The notes beneath the pieces were generated by a model. It was not told the DNA's origin. It saw nothing but the letters and a program-made list of their open reading frames with translations, and did not search any database. This document shows, one piece after another, positions 16,363 through 24,434 of a stretch of 64,000 bases of DNA. The DNA is from Alistipes muris (lineage in GTDB: Bacteria; Bacteroidota; Bacteroidia; Bacteroidales; Rikenellaceae). Position 1 is the first letter of the stretch. Each line of letters begins with the position of its first letter. The stretch lies in contig NZ_CALPDD010000012.1 of the NCBI RefSeq assembly GCF_943193205.1, forward strand, positions 1 to 64,000, given 5' to 3'. The position numbers and the translations under genes are program-made.

Positions 16363-17553
16363 TTAGAATAAATTTAATATTATATTCGAATCCACATATT
16401 TCGATTTGCAAAACAATTCTGTCAAGAAAATTGGATATAGATGATTTGCCCAGCGCGTATCAACGCCATAGCAAACTGGATAGGCTTCTCGAATTAAGTT
16501 TGCACTTATCATATCCACCTTGTCTGTTTCCAATTTATCGTTTTCATCCATCAAGACCATTTCGCACTTTACGATGTCAGAAAAATGTGTTTCTCGAAAA
16601 TCGTGGTTGCGTAATCGCACATACCACACGGCAAAATATGATTTTCCACCTTTGTGGTCTGATTCATAACGGTAAACCTTAGTTCGTTCGTAAGGTTCTA
16701 AATTTGCAATAGTTTTCGATAACCGATTCCCTTCGAAATCCGGCAACAACTCAGGGTCGAAGAGTTTTGAAACGCCAACTACATGCTGATAGTTACTTCT
16801 CAAGTTATCCCATTGAGTTCTATTTAAATTTGAGAAACTCGGATTATATTCCAAAGAACCATCTTTAATCAACCATGATTCATTATGTAATTTTCCAGCT
16901 TTACATAATCTCTCAACCATCAATTGCTCCTCATCGGTCATTTCGTTCTGAATACATGCAATACCCCGATGTTTATAATTATCCCTGCCTTGTTCTTGTG
17001 GATTAATATTAGTTCTGTACAAAAGCAATTTATTGATACCTAATTGCAAATCTTTTAATTTAGATATTTTGTCAATTACTTTAGAATTAATAGTTTCACA
17101 AAATGACCGGCAAAAATTTTCACCGCCATCGTCATCGTCATAATCATCGGGCATTGCCAAAATGATTTTGCTATTCAATTGCCAGCATTTAAAGCTGTTG
17201 CGATCCTTTCGCTCGCAACACCCGACAATAATTTGTCCTGCAATGATTGGAAAAATCTTTTTACCAATACCGATATCATCGATTTTGAAAGTATGTCGCG
17301 ATCCATCCAAAAAATATCGAAAAATGGGTGGAGGAACTTTGGATGACTTGAACAAATATGCGACGGATACTGTTTTTACACGAGAATGATCTGTTTCCGC
17401 GAATGTACTTTTAGTAGCATTTGCGACTGTTTTATCATCGTAATTATAGGCGATAGTGTCATTATCTACCGAATCAAGACATATCTTTTTTGTCTTGAAG
17501 CATTGATATTTACCCTTCCCTGCCTGTTCTATATAGTCGAGAATCATTCCCAT
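16363..17553 (-). CDS. NurA-like nuclease
   Basis: 396 residues. NurA family signs are an early DGS motif (FRYFLDGSRHTFKIDD, DGS at 83-85), a strand IIAGQIIVGCCERK, a second acidic DGSL (231-234), VVGVSKLF (258-265), and a C-terminal AYPVCYGVDTRWANHLYPIF that resembles the conserved YP...AD..A block. NurA is a nuclease that acts with HerA; metal-binding Asp residues are expected at the DGS sites. An acidic run (DDYDDDDGG, 136-144) is unusual. It is the first gene of the operon. The assignment rests on motifs plus the adjacent HerA, so it is probable, not certain. Confidence 0.7.
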   Translation of the reverse strand: MGMILDYIEQAGKGKYQCFKTKKICLDSVDNDTIAYNYDDKTVANATKSTFAETDHSRVKTVSVAYLFKSSKVPPPIFRYFLDGSRHTFKIDDIGIGKKIFPIIAGQIIVGCCERKDRNSFKCWQLNSKIILAMPDDYDDDDGGENFCRSFCETINSKVIDKISKLKDLQLGINKLLLYRTNINPQEQGRDNYKHRGIACIQNEMTDEEQLMVERLCKAGKLHNESWLIKDGSLEYNPSFSNLNRTQWDNLRSNYQHVVGVSKLFDPELLPDFEGNRLSKTIANLEPYERTKVYRYESDHKGGKSYFAVWYVRLRNHDFRETHFSDIVKCEMVLMDENDKLETDKVDMISANLIREAYPVCYGVDTRWANHLYPIFLTELFCKSKYVDSNIILNLF

Positions 17554-17610
17554 ATTTTATTCCCAGTCAGATTATAGCTGCGTTATCTATTTTAAAATTT
17601 AATACTCATA

Positions 17611-17618
17611 CAAAATTA
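17611..17618 (-). promoter_or_regulatory. Likely -7 box (TAATTTTG) of the nurA-herA operon
   Basis: On the minus strand, 57 nt before the nurA ATG, in a 110-bp AT-rich gap. No clear -33 TTTG is visible, so this is tentative. Confidence 0.4.
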
Positions 17619-17664
17619 AACAATTTATATCAATTATTAGGCTTTCTAATAGTAAAACACATTC

Positions 17665-18333
17665 TTAATCTGCCTTAATTTTTTTGAGTTGTTGTTCGAA
17701 ATGTTTTGCTGCTTGCTCATTCAGCCGTACTTGTTCATCATGCACGGCTTTCTGCTTTACTACTTTTTCAAAAGTTTCGACATCTTTCTTCATCTCTCGG
17801 ATCTTGGCGTTGTCGCGATGTAGTTCAAAGATTTCTTCCAGTTCGGCAATGCGGTCGGAGGTCGCTTCGCCTTTCATTTTAATGTAGCGGTATTTCAGGT
17901 CGTTGTCGATGCGGTCGTAATTGGGTTTTGCGGTCCAATACAGCATCGTGCACAGCAAGACGATTGTTGCCATCATTCCTATCATCGCCCAGAATACTCC
18001 TTTCGATTCGATGGCGAGCGAAATTCTGTGTTGCGTTATTCTCGGCGGCAATTCGGCGGGGATTTCAATCGATTCGACAAATACTCGTAGGTTATCTATC
18101 CCTGCTTGAGTCTTTATGTTGCTCCGTTCGATGCTTTCCAACCGTCCGGCAAGCTGGGTTATTATTGTCCGATGCCACTCTTGTTCAGTAAGAACGATTT
18201 GTTCTATTCGTTGTGGCAAATCCGTATCGGTCGATTGATTATTCTTCGCCGACAGTTCGGTTTTGATGGCTTTTACCATAGTTTCCTTGAAGTCTTCGTA
18301 CATTTCGTAAGACATCATATCATTTTCTTTCAT
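17665..18333 (-). CDS. Membrane-anchored coiled-coil protein of the mobilisation module
   Basis: 222 residues with one membrane helix (FWAMIGMMATIVLLCTMLYW, about 121-140) between two charged helical regions; the C-terminal part (KKDVETFEKVVKQKAVHDEQ on) should form a coiled coil. It starts 17 nt after the relaxase stop. Proteins of this type follow the relaxase in Bacteroides mobilisable elements, where they may tether the relaxosome to the membrane or coupling protein; that role is inferred from position. GC content is intermediate, unlike the AT-rich operon that follows. Confidence 0.7.
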   Translation of the reverse strand: MKENDMMSYEMYEDFKETMVKAIKTELSAKNNQSTDTDLPQRIEQIVLTEQEWHRTIITQLAGRLESIERSNIKTQAGIDNLRVFVESIEIPAELPPRITQHRISLAIESKGVFWAMIGMMATIVLLCTMLYWTAKPNYDRIDNDLKYRYIKMKGEATSDRIAELEEIFELHRDNAKIREMKKDVETFEKVVKQKAVHDEQVRLNEQAAKHFEQQLKKIKAD

Positions 18334-18350
18334 AGTTGCTTGATTTAGGG

Positions 18351-19424
18351 TTATAATTTCATTTTGGTTTTGCGTTCTCGTAGGCGGCGTTTCTGCTCCA
18401 TCGCAGCAATTGCCATCGCTTCGGCAACGGTGTTGAGCAACGCCGTAATGCGGGCGATATGTTCTTCGGGACTTTCGCCGGGTTTGCGTTGCAGCTGAAC
18501 TGCTGACAATCCAATAGGCGAATCGTTGGGCGGCAACGGCAATGCTCCGATACTCCCGCCGAAATTTATTGTATTATTATCGGTTTGACTTTTATTCCCG
18601 TTTCCGCCTGCATTGCCGAATAAATCGGCGTATGCCGACCGATAATTGCCTATGGCTGCATGGAATCCCTTCGTAAGCGTAGCCCGATACCGGGTTTGTT
18701 GCTGTGCTTGCGTAAAGTGTCGATTCAGCTTCGAGTAGCTGAATTGGCGGTCTATTTTTGAACCTGAAAACTCGAAACCGTTCTTGCCGAACAGCACTCC
18801 TTGTTTTTGATTGGTCGAGCCGCAATACTTATAACGCATAGCAATACCGTGCTCCTTCAAATGTTTTTCTAATTCACTCCAGCTTCGGGATTGAGGCAAT
18901 GTTGTTTTGATTGCGTCGTATATCTCGTATTTGGTTTTGTCGGGTTCCCGCAAGCGTTCCCGGCGTACCGATTCTTTGCCCGATGCAAGGTGTAGCCCGT
19001 ATTTCTCGGTCAAAGTCCGACAGACTTTTGCATTGCGGATTTTCATATTCTTGTCTGAGATGGTTTGCCCGTTGTTTCCTACCCGATTATAGACCAGATG
19101 GCAGTGCGGATGCGGTTGGTCAAGGTGGCGCACCAGCAGATACTGCGTGTCGGCGATGCCCATTTTCTGCATATACTCTTTGGTAATCTGTGTCATCAAC
19201 GCGTCAGTCATGCGCGGCGCATCTTTCGGAGAAAACGAAAGGGATATATGCCCGACAGCGTTCTTGATCCGTGGGTTCAGTAAGGTTTGGTCTTTGAAGT
19301 CCTGCACCATCTCCCGAACATTCGGCGGGGTTACTCCCTCGGCTGCCAATATTCGCGATTGTTCCTTTATTACATATCCGACCGTTCCTGCAAATGATGA
19401 CCCGGCGATGATCTTACCGATCAT
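18351..19424 (-). CDS. Relaxase / mobilisation nuclease
   Basis: 357 residues of the relaxase family that nicks the transfer origin and pilots single-stranded DNA to a recipient. The N-terminal Tyr (SFAGTVGYVIKE, Tyr17) is the likely catalytic residue. The metal-binding histidines are in HLDQPHPHCHLVYNRV (His105, 107, 109). Conserved NAVGHISLSFSPKD and NGQTISDKNMKIR also fit. It overlaps the upstream accessory gene by 11 nt. Length and order match MobB-type relaxases of Bacteroides mobilisable elements. It would need a helper conjugation system, as no transfer apparatus genes are present. Confidence 0.9.
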   Translation of the reverse strand: MIGKIIAGSSFAGTVGYVIKEQSRILAAEGVTPPNVREMVQDFKDQTLLNPRIKNAVGHISLSFSPKDAPRMTDALMTQITKEYMQKMGIADTQYLLVRHLDQPHPHCHLVYNRVGNNGQTISDKNMKIRNAKVCRTLTEKYGLHLASGKESVRRERLREPDKTKYEIYDAIKTTLPQSRSWSELEKHLKEHGIAMRYKYCGSTNQKQGVLFGKNGFEFSGSKIDRQFSYSKLNRHFTQAQQQTRYRATLTKGFHAAIGNYRSAYADLFGNAGGNGNKSQTDNNTINFGGSIGALPLPPNDSPIGLSAVQLQRKPGESPEEHIARITALLNTVAEAMAIAAMEQKRRLRERKTKMKL

Positions 19425-19773
19425 CGCGAAGATTCTTTAACAGGGATTCAATACTTACCACAATAGCTGTATGGCGGGATACTATACCCGTCAATCCTTT
19501 TGCATGGGCAAGACGGGTAAGTTGGTTCAGGTTGCGGGCCATGCCTTTGAGTTGGGACATGAAGTCGAGATGTTCGCGTCGCAGACGCTCGCGCACACGA
19601 CCGGCAGCTATCAACTGCCGGAGGACTTCGGCTGTTCCATGACCGGAGGTGCGGACAAGCGATTTCAGTTTGAAGTAATGTTCGGCATCGAGCCGTAACG
19701 ATAGCTGGTATTTTTTGCGGCGACCCTCGCTTATGGCAGGTCGTCCGCCTTTGTGAATCGGTATTTGTTTCAT
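19414..19773 (-). CDS. Relaxosome accessory protein (MobC-like)
   Basis: 119 residues from the ATG at 19773. The N-terminus is basic (KGGRPAISEGRRKKYQLSLR), then a ribbon-helix-helix-like segment and a MobC-type C-terminal block (LKGMARNLNQLTRLAHAKG). Proteins like this bind the transfer origin next to the relaxase. It overlaps the relaxase by 11 nt, so translation is coupled. A longer reading to 19926 overlaps the primase-like gene and has no family support. Confidence 0.85.
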   Translation of the reverse strand: MKQIPIHKGGRPAISEGRRKKYQLSLRLDAEHYFKLKSLVRTSGHGTAEVLRQLIAAGRVRERLRREHLDFMSQLKGMARNLNQLTRLAHAKGLTGIVSRHTAIVVSIESLLKNLRDDR

Positions 19774-19862
19774 GGGTTGATTTCGTGTTAATAGACCAGC
19801 GGGATGTTGCCACCGAACATCGGCGGCACGTTTTTGTACTACAAAAACACAAACTTGCCTTC

Positions 19863-20756
19863 TTACATTTTCATACCTCGTTTGCGTTGGGGCGCAATAT
19901 GCAGTCGAGACTGTTTCGCCTGCCAATATTCGTTCAAATCCTTATGCTCCCGATAAAGGTGCGACCGGTCGATGACGGTGCTGTTCGGGCATAGCCGTTT
20001 CAAATCGGCCGTGGCTTTACGCCCCGCGTCGTCGTTATCAAAGAACGCATGAATCGTCGCATGCCGGTCGAGAAACGGAATCACTTTCGGAAGATGGATG
20101 ACTGAGTTCAGCACTGCAACGTCGATAGGCGGCCATTCGGCCGGTTTCATCGAAAGGTAGGACAAAAAATCCATGAATCCCTCGAATGCAACGACGGTAT
20201 CGGAACGGTTGTCGATCGTTGTAATCTGCTTGGGCGACACGCATCCCTTGAAGCGTTCCGAACGCAGCTCCCAGCCGCCGGCATCGTTGCGGAATCCGAC
20301 AGCGAAATAGTTGCGTCCGTCGACGGCGTAATGTACTTCCCGGCAGCAGGCCGATGCAACTGCCGGATCGATTCCCCGCGAGGAAAGATAGCCGACCAGC
20401 GCCGGATGACGGAGCGGGATATCGGAAAGCAAGCGGAGCGCGGGGACGGTCGGCGGAACCGATGACGACACGGGAACGACCATCGGTGTTCTCTCACCGC
20501 TGCCGAGGAACCGGATGGATTGCGCAAAATCGCACCGTTCCAATCGCATCACGAGGTCAATAATCGAACCGCCCGCACCCAGCCCGAAGTCATACCATAA
20601 GTTCTGCACGTAGTCCACCTTGAAACTCGGCGTATGTTCCTTACGCAGCGGTGAAAGATAAAGGCCATATCGCGGATTGTCTTTGGTCGGGCGTAAACCC
20701 CGTTCGGCAAGGTAGGTCCGAATTGAAAGACGTTTGATAATTTGAATCATTTTCAT
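19863..20756 (-). CDS. Toprim-domain primase-like protein
   Basis: 297 residues. The N-terminal part (about 1-90) has the primase zinc-finger-region pattern (RYGLYLSPLRKEHTPSFKVD, then WYDFGLGAGGSIIDLV), but the zinc-binding cysteines are absent. The Toprim domain follows: TVVAFEGFMDFLSYL (Glu), then IHAFFDNDDAGRKA (Asp-x-Asp). Such proteins are standard in Bacteroides mobilisable transposons, where they may prime replication of the transferred strand. It is 89 nt upstream of the accessory mobilisation gene. Confidence 0.88.
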   Translation of the reverse strand: MKMIQIIKRLSIRTYLAERGLRPTKDNPRYGLYLSPLRKEHTPSFKVDYVQNLWYDFGLGAGGSIIDLVMRLERCDFAQSIRFLGSGERTPMVVPVSSSVPPTVPALRLLSDIPLRHPALVGYLSSRGIDPAVASACCREVHYAVDGRNYFAVGFRNDAGGWELRSERFKGCVSPKQITTIDNRSDTVVAFEGFMDFLSYLSMKPAEWPPIDVAVLNSVIHLPKVIPFLDRHATIHAFFDNDDAGRKATADLKRLCPNSTVIDRSHLYREHKDLNEYWQAKQSRLHIAPQRKRGMKM

Positions 20757-20803
20757 AACAATCTATGTTCAGTGAAAAGAGAGATATTTATTCTTTCACT
20801 GAA

Positions 20804-21088
20804 TTATTTAATGGGAACGATTCGATTCAAGGCTGCTTCGACATCGCTGTCGCGAAACAGGACACGCCCGCCGATTTTGTGGGCGCAGATTTTACCGCGA
20901 TTCACCCAGTCGGTGAGCGTCACGAGCGAGATGCGCAAACGGCGGGCGGTTTCATGCCGCGTGAGATATTTCGTGTCGGTTTTCGGTTGTATGGGACGCA
21001 GCTGTTGTAGCTCGTCGCGCAGGGACTCCCGAATCATCTCCGAGAGCTGGTCGGCAGTCATGCCGTTCAGATAGATTTCCTTTGCCAT
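20804..21088 (-). CDS. Excisionase-type helix-turn-helix protein
   Basis: 94 residues with a C-terminal MerR-like HTH of the excisionase family: YLTRHETARRLRISLVTLTD, then WVNRGKICAHKIGGRVLFRD. The N-terminal 40 residues are a helical leader (MTADQLSEMIRESLRDEL). In related elements this gene lies between the integrase and primase genes and controls excision or the mobilisation genes. The 266 bp upstream (21089-21354) holds no gene. Confidence 0.85.
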   Translation of the reverse strand: MAKEIYLNGMTADQLSEMIRESLRDELQQLRPIQPKTDTKYLTRHETARRLRISLVTLTDWVNRGKICAHKIGGRVLFRDSDVEAALNRIVPIK

Positions 21089-21354
21089 AGTTCTTGCGAT
21101 TTAACGCTGCAAAGGAATAGGTTTATCGGAATTAACTAAAATAAGTAATTGTGTTACAAGGCGGAGACACTTCGAAGACACACGATGTCAAGTTAGGACA
21201 ATCCACGGATAATTATCCCGTTTTTTGAGGCGGATTTCCATAAATTGCGAAGATTTGCACGATAAAATCCCTGTGTGTAAAGTGATTAAAAATCATAAAA
21301 ACAGGGAGCAACGATTCGTGCTCCCTGCAAAACGGATTGGCGGTTTCCTAAGCG

Positions 21355-21777
21355 TTATTCGTTTTGTCCTCTGTCAAGATATCTTTGCAGCGCTTCGCGA
21401 ACGGCAGATGAAGAGTAATATTCGTCCCGAGACATCCGTTCGTCGCGACAGCCCTCGAACCACTTGCTACTTAACCAACGGTAGAGTGTCGGACGGGTGA
21501 TACCCAATGCGGCGGCCAACTCCTTTTTGTTCATCAACCGCCCGCCGTCGAATGCCGGCAACTCGTTTTTGTCCTTGCGGATATATAGCCAGCGGTCAAG
21601 ATGCCGAAGCGCCTTATCCACGTTTTTCAGTTGTTGCTCATGGCTCTCGTATGCCCACACACGCAGACTTGTCGGGTCGAAGTCCGCAAACTCCGGCCGG
21701 GAACGCAATGCCTCAACCAACGTGTCGAAACATGCCAGTTCGGAGGCTTTGATTTCTATTTTGCGACGGCGGGGCAT
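21355..21777 (-). CDS. Helix-turn-helix DNA-binding protein
   Basis: 140 residues. The first 85 are helical and unassigned (SLRVWAYESHEQQLKNVDKA). The C-terminal part is an HTH: LMNKKELAAALGITRPTLYR, then WLSSKWFEGC. It is probably a regulator of the element. Its upstream region is peculiar: a run of nine G (C on the coding strand) begins 16 nt before the ATG, and three copies of a 10-bp repeat lie between it and the next gene. Confidence 0.75.
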   Translation of the reverse strand: MPRRRKIEIKASELACFDTLVEALRSRPEFADFDPTSLRVWAYESHEQQLKNVDKALRHLDRWLYIRKDKNELPAFDGGRLMNKKELAAALGITRPTLYRWLSSKWFEGCRDERMSRDEYYSSSAVREALQRYLDRGQNE

Positions 21778-21792
21778 TGTCTATATTTTTTA

Positions 21793-21801
21793 GGGGGGGG
21801 G
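21793..21801. repeat. Homopolymeric G9 tract
   Basis: Nine consecutive G on the plus strand, 16-24 nt upstream of the minus-strand HTH gene start. Long G/C runs are prone to slipped-strand length change and can alter promoter spacing or translation initiation. Confidence 0.85.
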
Positions 21802-21828
21802 TATTTTCTTCCTACCCAAACATTTTTT

Positions 21829-21911
21829 ACACGCTTTTAATCGCCTAACACACAACATATAAGCAAAACGTCAAAAGAAATAAGTATGTAAAAAAGCGTG
21901 TAAAAGCGTGT
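21829..21911. repeat. Three copies of AAAAGCGTGT
   Basis: Two copies in direct tandem at 21892-21911 and one inverted copy (ACACGCTTTT) at 21829-21838. They lie between the AlbA_2/HATPase gene stop and the HTH gene start and look like an operator or iteron-type binding site. Confidence 0.7.
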
Positions 21912-21916
21912 AAAAA

Positions 21917-23584
21917 TTAAACATTAAACCAATCTGAATTCGGGCCTTGCGATTCATTTCTTATCTTGCCCTGCCTCTTTAATTTTGCCAAAAGATTTGT
22001 AATTTTATCTTTTTTCTGTCTGTCAGTAAGCAGGTCGGAAAGGAGATTCCATAGTAGTTTGTCTATTTCTTTGCGCGACAACGAGTTGTGATCGTGCAAT
22101 GCCGTCATCAAAAGCTCTTCGCAACTTTTATTTCCAAGTCCTTTATGCTCCGAATATTCAATCTTCTGCCCAACCTTTTGGGCGATATGTTTCGCGATAT
22201 AGACTTTGGGCTTGCGGCCTTCAATCAAATGTTTGCTTCTCAATCGGACGATCTCGTCATCGGATAACGGTTTCCCCAGCTGCACGCGGTTCAGCAATTC
22301 GATATCGAGCAGATTCAAATCGGTATTTCCCGCCAGAATATTGGCGTAGTTCATATCGAGAATTTTACCCGTTATGGTAACTTCAACCCGATTGTCGGTC
22401 AAATTGTAGTCCGGCAGAGGAAACAGTCGCTGTCTTTGATAATTGTACATCTTGCGGATGCCGCTGCCGATCGTATCGACCATTTTCAAACCGACCATGG
22501 CCGTTACCAAAAATTGATTTCTGTATCGCTCCTCGGGAGCATCACTGACGAGCACTCGTTCGATATTGCCCGGGATGAACGACCCTTTGTTCGAGAATAC
22601 CAGCTTGTCGTCGTATTCCACCACGTTGATCTGACCGCCGAGCGTATAATCCTGATGGGCGATAGCGTTGTTCAATGCCTCGCGAATGACATACGGCTCG
22701 TAGGTGTCGATCTCTTCGGGAAAGAGTGTTTTATATTCCGGATTGATGTAGCGGTATTTCAGATTGCGAATCTTGTCGTATATTCTATCGACGGCCAAAA
22801 TGAACGGGCAAGCGGCAATCATGTAATCGCGCTCGATATTGTCCTGCCCGCGCAGAATCCATTTGATTTTGGCGACTGCCGGAGAGATCAGATGCTCGCT
22901 TTCCTCTTTGCCGAGCAATACGATGGCCGTATTGGTGATCTTGCCCCGAATCGTGATTTTCGCCTTGTTCAGAAAAGTCGTGTCGTCCCACGATGCAATC
23001 TCGTCGGCCTTGTCCTTATGGGCGTTCGTGTATAGCTCTCTTGCCTTGCTAATAGCCGCCGAATCCAGATCTTCCAATGAAGCGTCTTCGATTATCTCCG
23101 CACTCCAGTCTTTCAATTTGGCTTGATTTCTTATTCTCTCGATTTTGTCCATACTCAACGCCTGCAAGGATTCTCCGTCACGACCGTAATAATGGCCCTG
23201 ATAATCGATTGGAATACCCTGCGGGGCAGGCGGTATTTCGAACATCACAACTCTTTTGCCGTTCTTGTACCGCAATTCATGTATCTCGACGAAAGTATGC
23301 CGGCCCGTAGTCTGATCGGCGATCTTTTTCTTCATCGCATCGAGAGCCGGACGGCTATTCTTGTATTGGCTGCCGACAACCTCGTGCGTATGATTCTCCA
23401 CGCCGAAAACCAGCCATGCGTGCGACATGCCTTTCAGATTGGCTTCGTTGCTCAATGCCGAAAAGTATTGCCCCAAATCTCTATCGTCGAAATTTCTCTC
23501 TGCTCTTTTGAACTCTACCACCTCCGTTTCCGCAGGCAGGATTAGCAAAGAATCGAGTATGTTTGTTAATTCTTCAATCGTCAT
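21917..23584 (-). CDS. AlbA_2 (Schlafen-like) and HATPase_c_4 protein
   Basis: 555 residues. The N-terminal AlbA_2/Schlafen-type domain shows ETEVVEFKRAERNFDD and AWLVFGVENHTHEVVG, then a RDGESLQALSMDKIERI block. The middle carries a GHKL-like segment of the HATPase_c_4 type: REALNNAIAHQDYTLGGQIN, then LVFSNKGSF. The C-terminus has a winged-helix-like end (SRKEIDKLLWNLLSDLLTDR). Proteins of this family are usually annotated as putative transcriptional regulators or nucleic-acid-binding ATPases and are frequent on mobile elements; some related Schlafen-type proteins act in defence. Which applies here is unknown. Confidence 0.8.
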   Translation of the reverse strand: MTIEELTNILDSLLILPAETEVVEFKRAERNFDDRDLGQYFSALSNEANLKGMSHAWLVFGVENHTHEVVGSQYKNSRPALDAMKKKIADQTTGRHTFVEIHELRYKNGKRVVMFEIPPAPQGIPIDYQGHYYGRDGESLQALSMDKIERIRNQAKLKDWSAEIIEDASLEDLDSAAISKARELYTNAHKDKADEIASWDDTTFLNKAKITIRGKITNTAIVLLGKEESEHLISPAVAKIKWILRGQDNIERDYMIAACPFILAVDRIYDKIRNLKYRYINPEYKTLFPEEIDTYEPYVIREALNNAIAHQDYTLGGQINVVEYDDKLVFSNKGSFIPGNIERVLVSDAPEERYRNQFLVTAMVGLKMVDTIGSGIRKMYNYQRQRLFPLPDYNLTDNRVEVTITGKILDMNYANILAGNTDLNLLDIELLNRVQLGKPLSDDEIVRLRSKHLIEGRKPKVYIAKHIAQKVGQKIEYSEHKGLGNKSCEELLMTALHDHNSLSRKEIDKLLWNLLSDLLTDRQKKDKITNLLAKLKRQGKIRNESQGPNSDWFNV

Positions 23585-23706
23585 ATATTTCTAATTTCCT
23601 GTAAAGTTACAAATTATTCGCAAATAATCGGAGTTGCAATCGTCTGCGCCGGAATTTGTTTGATGTTTTGTTGCCGCCGTAAAATTTACTGTGGAAACAA
23701 TCCGAA

Positions 23707-24423
23707 CTATCGGCCGCTGAAATACGGATGATTCATCAACTCCATGGCGGTCTGCTCTTCTGTAATCTTGATGTATTTCATGAACTCCTTTTCAGTCTTG
23801 TGACCCGTGATTTTCATGATGGCGATGGTCGGAATGCCCGCCAGATACATGTTCGTCGCACCGCTGCGGCGTGCCGTATGGGTCTTTACCAAGTCGCATT
23901 TATCGACCAGATGCGTCTTCTTTTCCCCGTTCTCGACGTATGGAACTTCGATTTTCTCCGTAATACCCGCTTCGCGTGCGACCTCCTTGATGAATTTGTT
24001 TACTTTCTGTTCATAGGCCTTCGGCAAACGGTTTTCGTACTTGTCCAATATCGCCTGCAATTCGGGCCGAATGGGAATGACGACGTGATTGCCCGTCTTC
24101 TGCTGCTTGAGGTCAATGACCCGCTGTCCGCTGTCCAACGTGCGGATATTGCCCTCGTTGATGGTCGAGTAGTCGCTGAATCGCTGCGCCGTATAGCAAC
24201 CGACCAAGAATATATCGCGAGCAATATCCTTGTGTTTGTTGTTCGATAAATCGAGGTCGGCAATAGCTCGAATCTCCGATTCGGTCAGATAGATATTTTC
24301 GACATCGGCAGTCAGCACACGGAATTTGCGGCTTTCGATCAAACCGTTGTCGTGTAACCCCTCTTCACGCGCTGCCCGCATGATGATTTTCAAATTCTTG
24401 ACATAGTGGCTGAAGAAGAGGGA
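23707..24423 (-). pseudogene. Tyrosine-recombinase integrase, N-terminus missing
   Basis: The frame is open from 24423 to 23707 and encodes the catalytic domain plus a short piece of the core-binding domain (SHYVKNLKIIMRAAREEGLH). The catalytic set is intact: Arg in YTAQRFSDY, Lys in KQQKTGNHV, HTARR, ITGHK and the Tyr in FMKYIK. Bacteroides element integrases are about 400 residues, so roughly 170-180 N-terminal residues (arm-binding and core-binding) are absent. An in-frame TAA at 24426-24424 closes the frame. The break lies 11 bp from the MATE stop, so the element end was lost there, and the enzyme is unlikely to work. Confidence 0.85.
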
Positions 24424-24434
24424 TTAAGCGGAAA

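Larger units (their letters stand above)
10642..24424. mobile_element. Mobilisable genomic island with truncated integrase
   Basis: A block of about 13.8 kb, all genes on the minus strand, distinct in composition from the GC-rich chromosome on both sides. The right part (17.7-24.4 kb) has an integrase remnant, HTH proteins, a Toprim protein, a relaxase and its accessory protein, the gene set of Bacteroides mobilisable elements. The left part (10.7-17.6 kb) is a much more AT-rich cargo operon. The right edge is placed where the integrase frame stops, 11 bp from the MATE gene stop. The left edge is placed after the tRNA-Cys terminator by composition. I found no convincing direct repeat joining the two ends. 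Confidence 0.8.
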
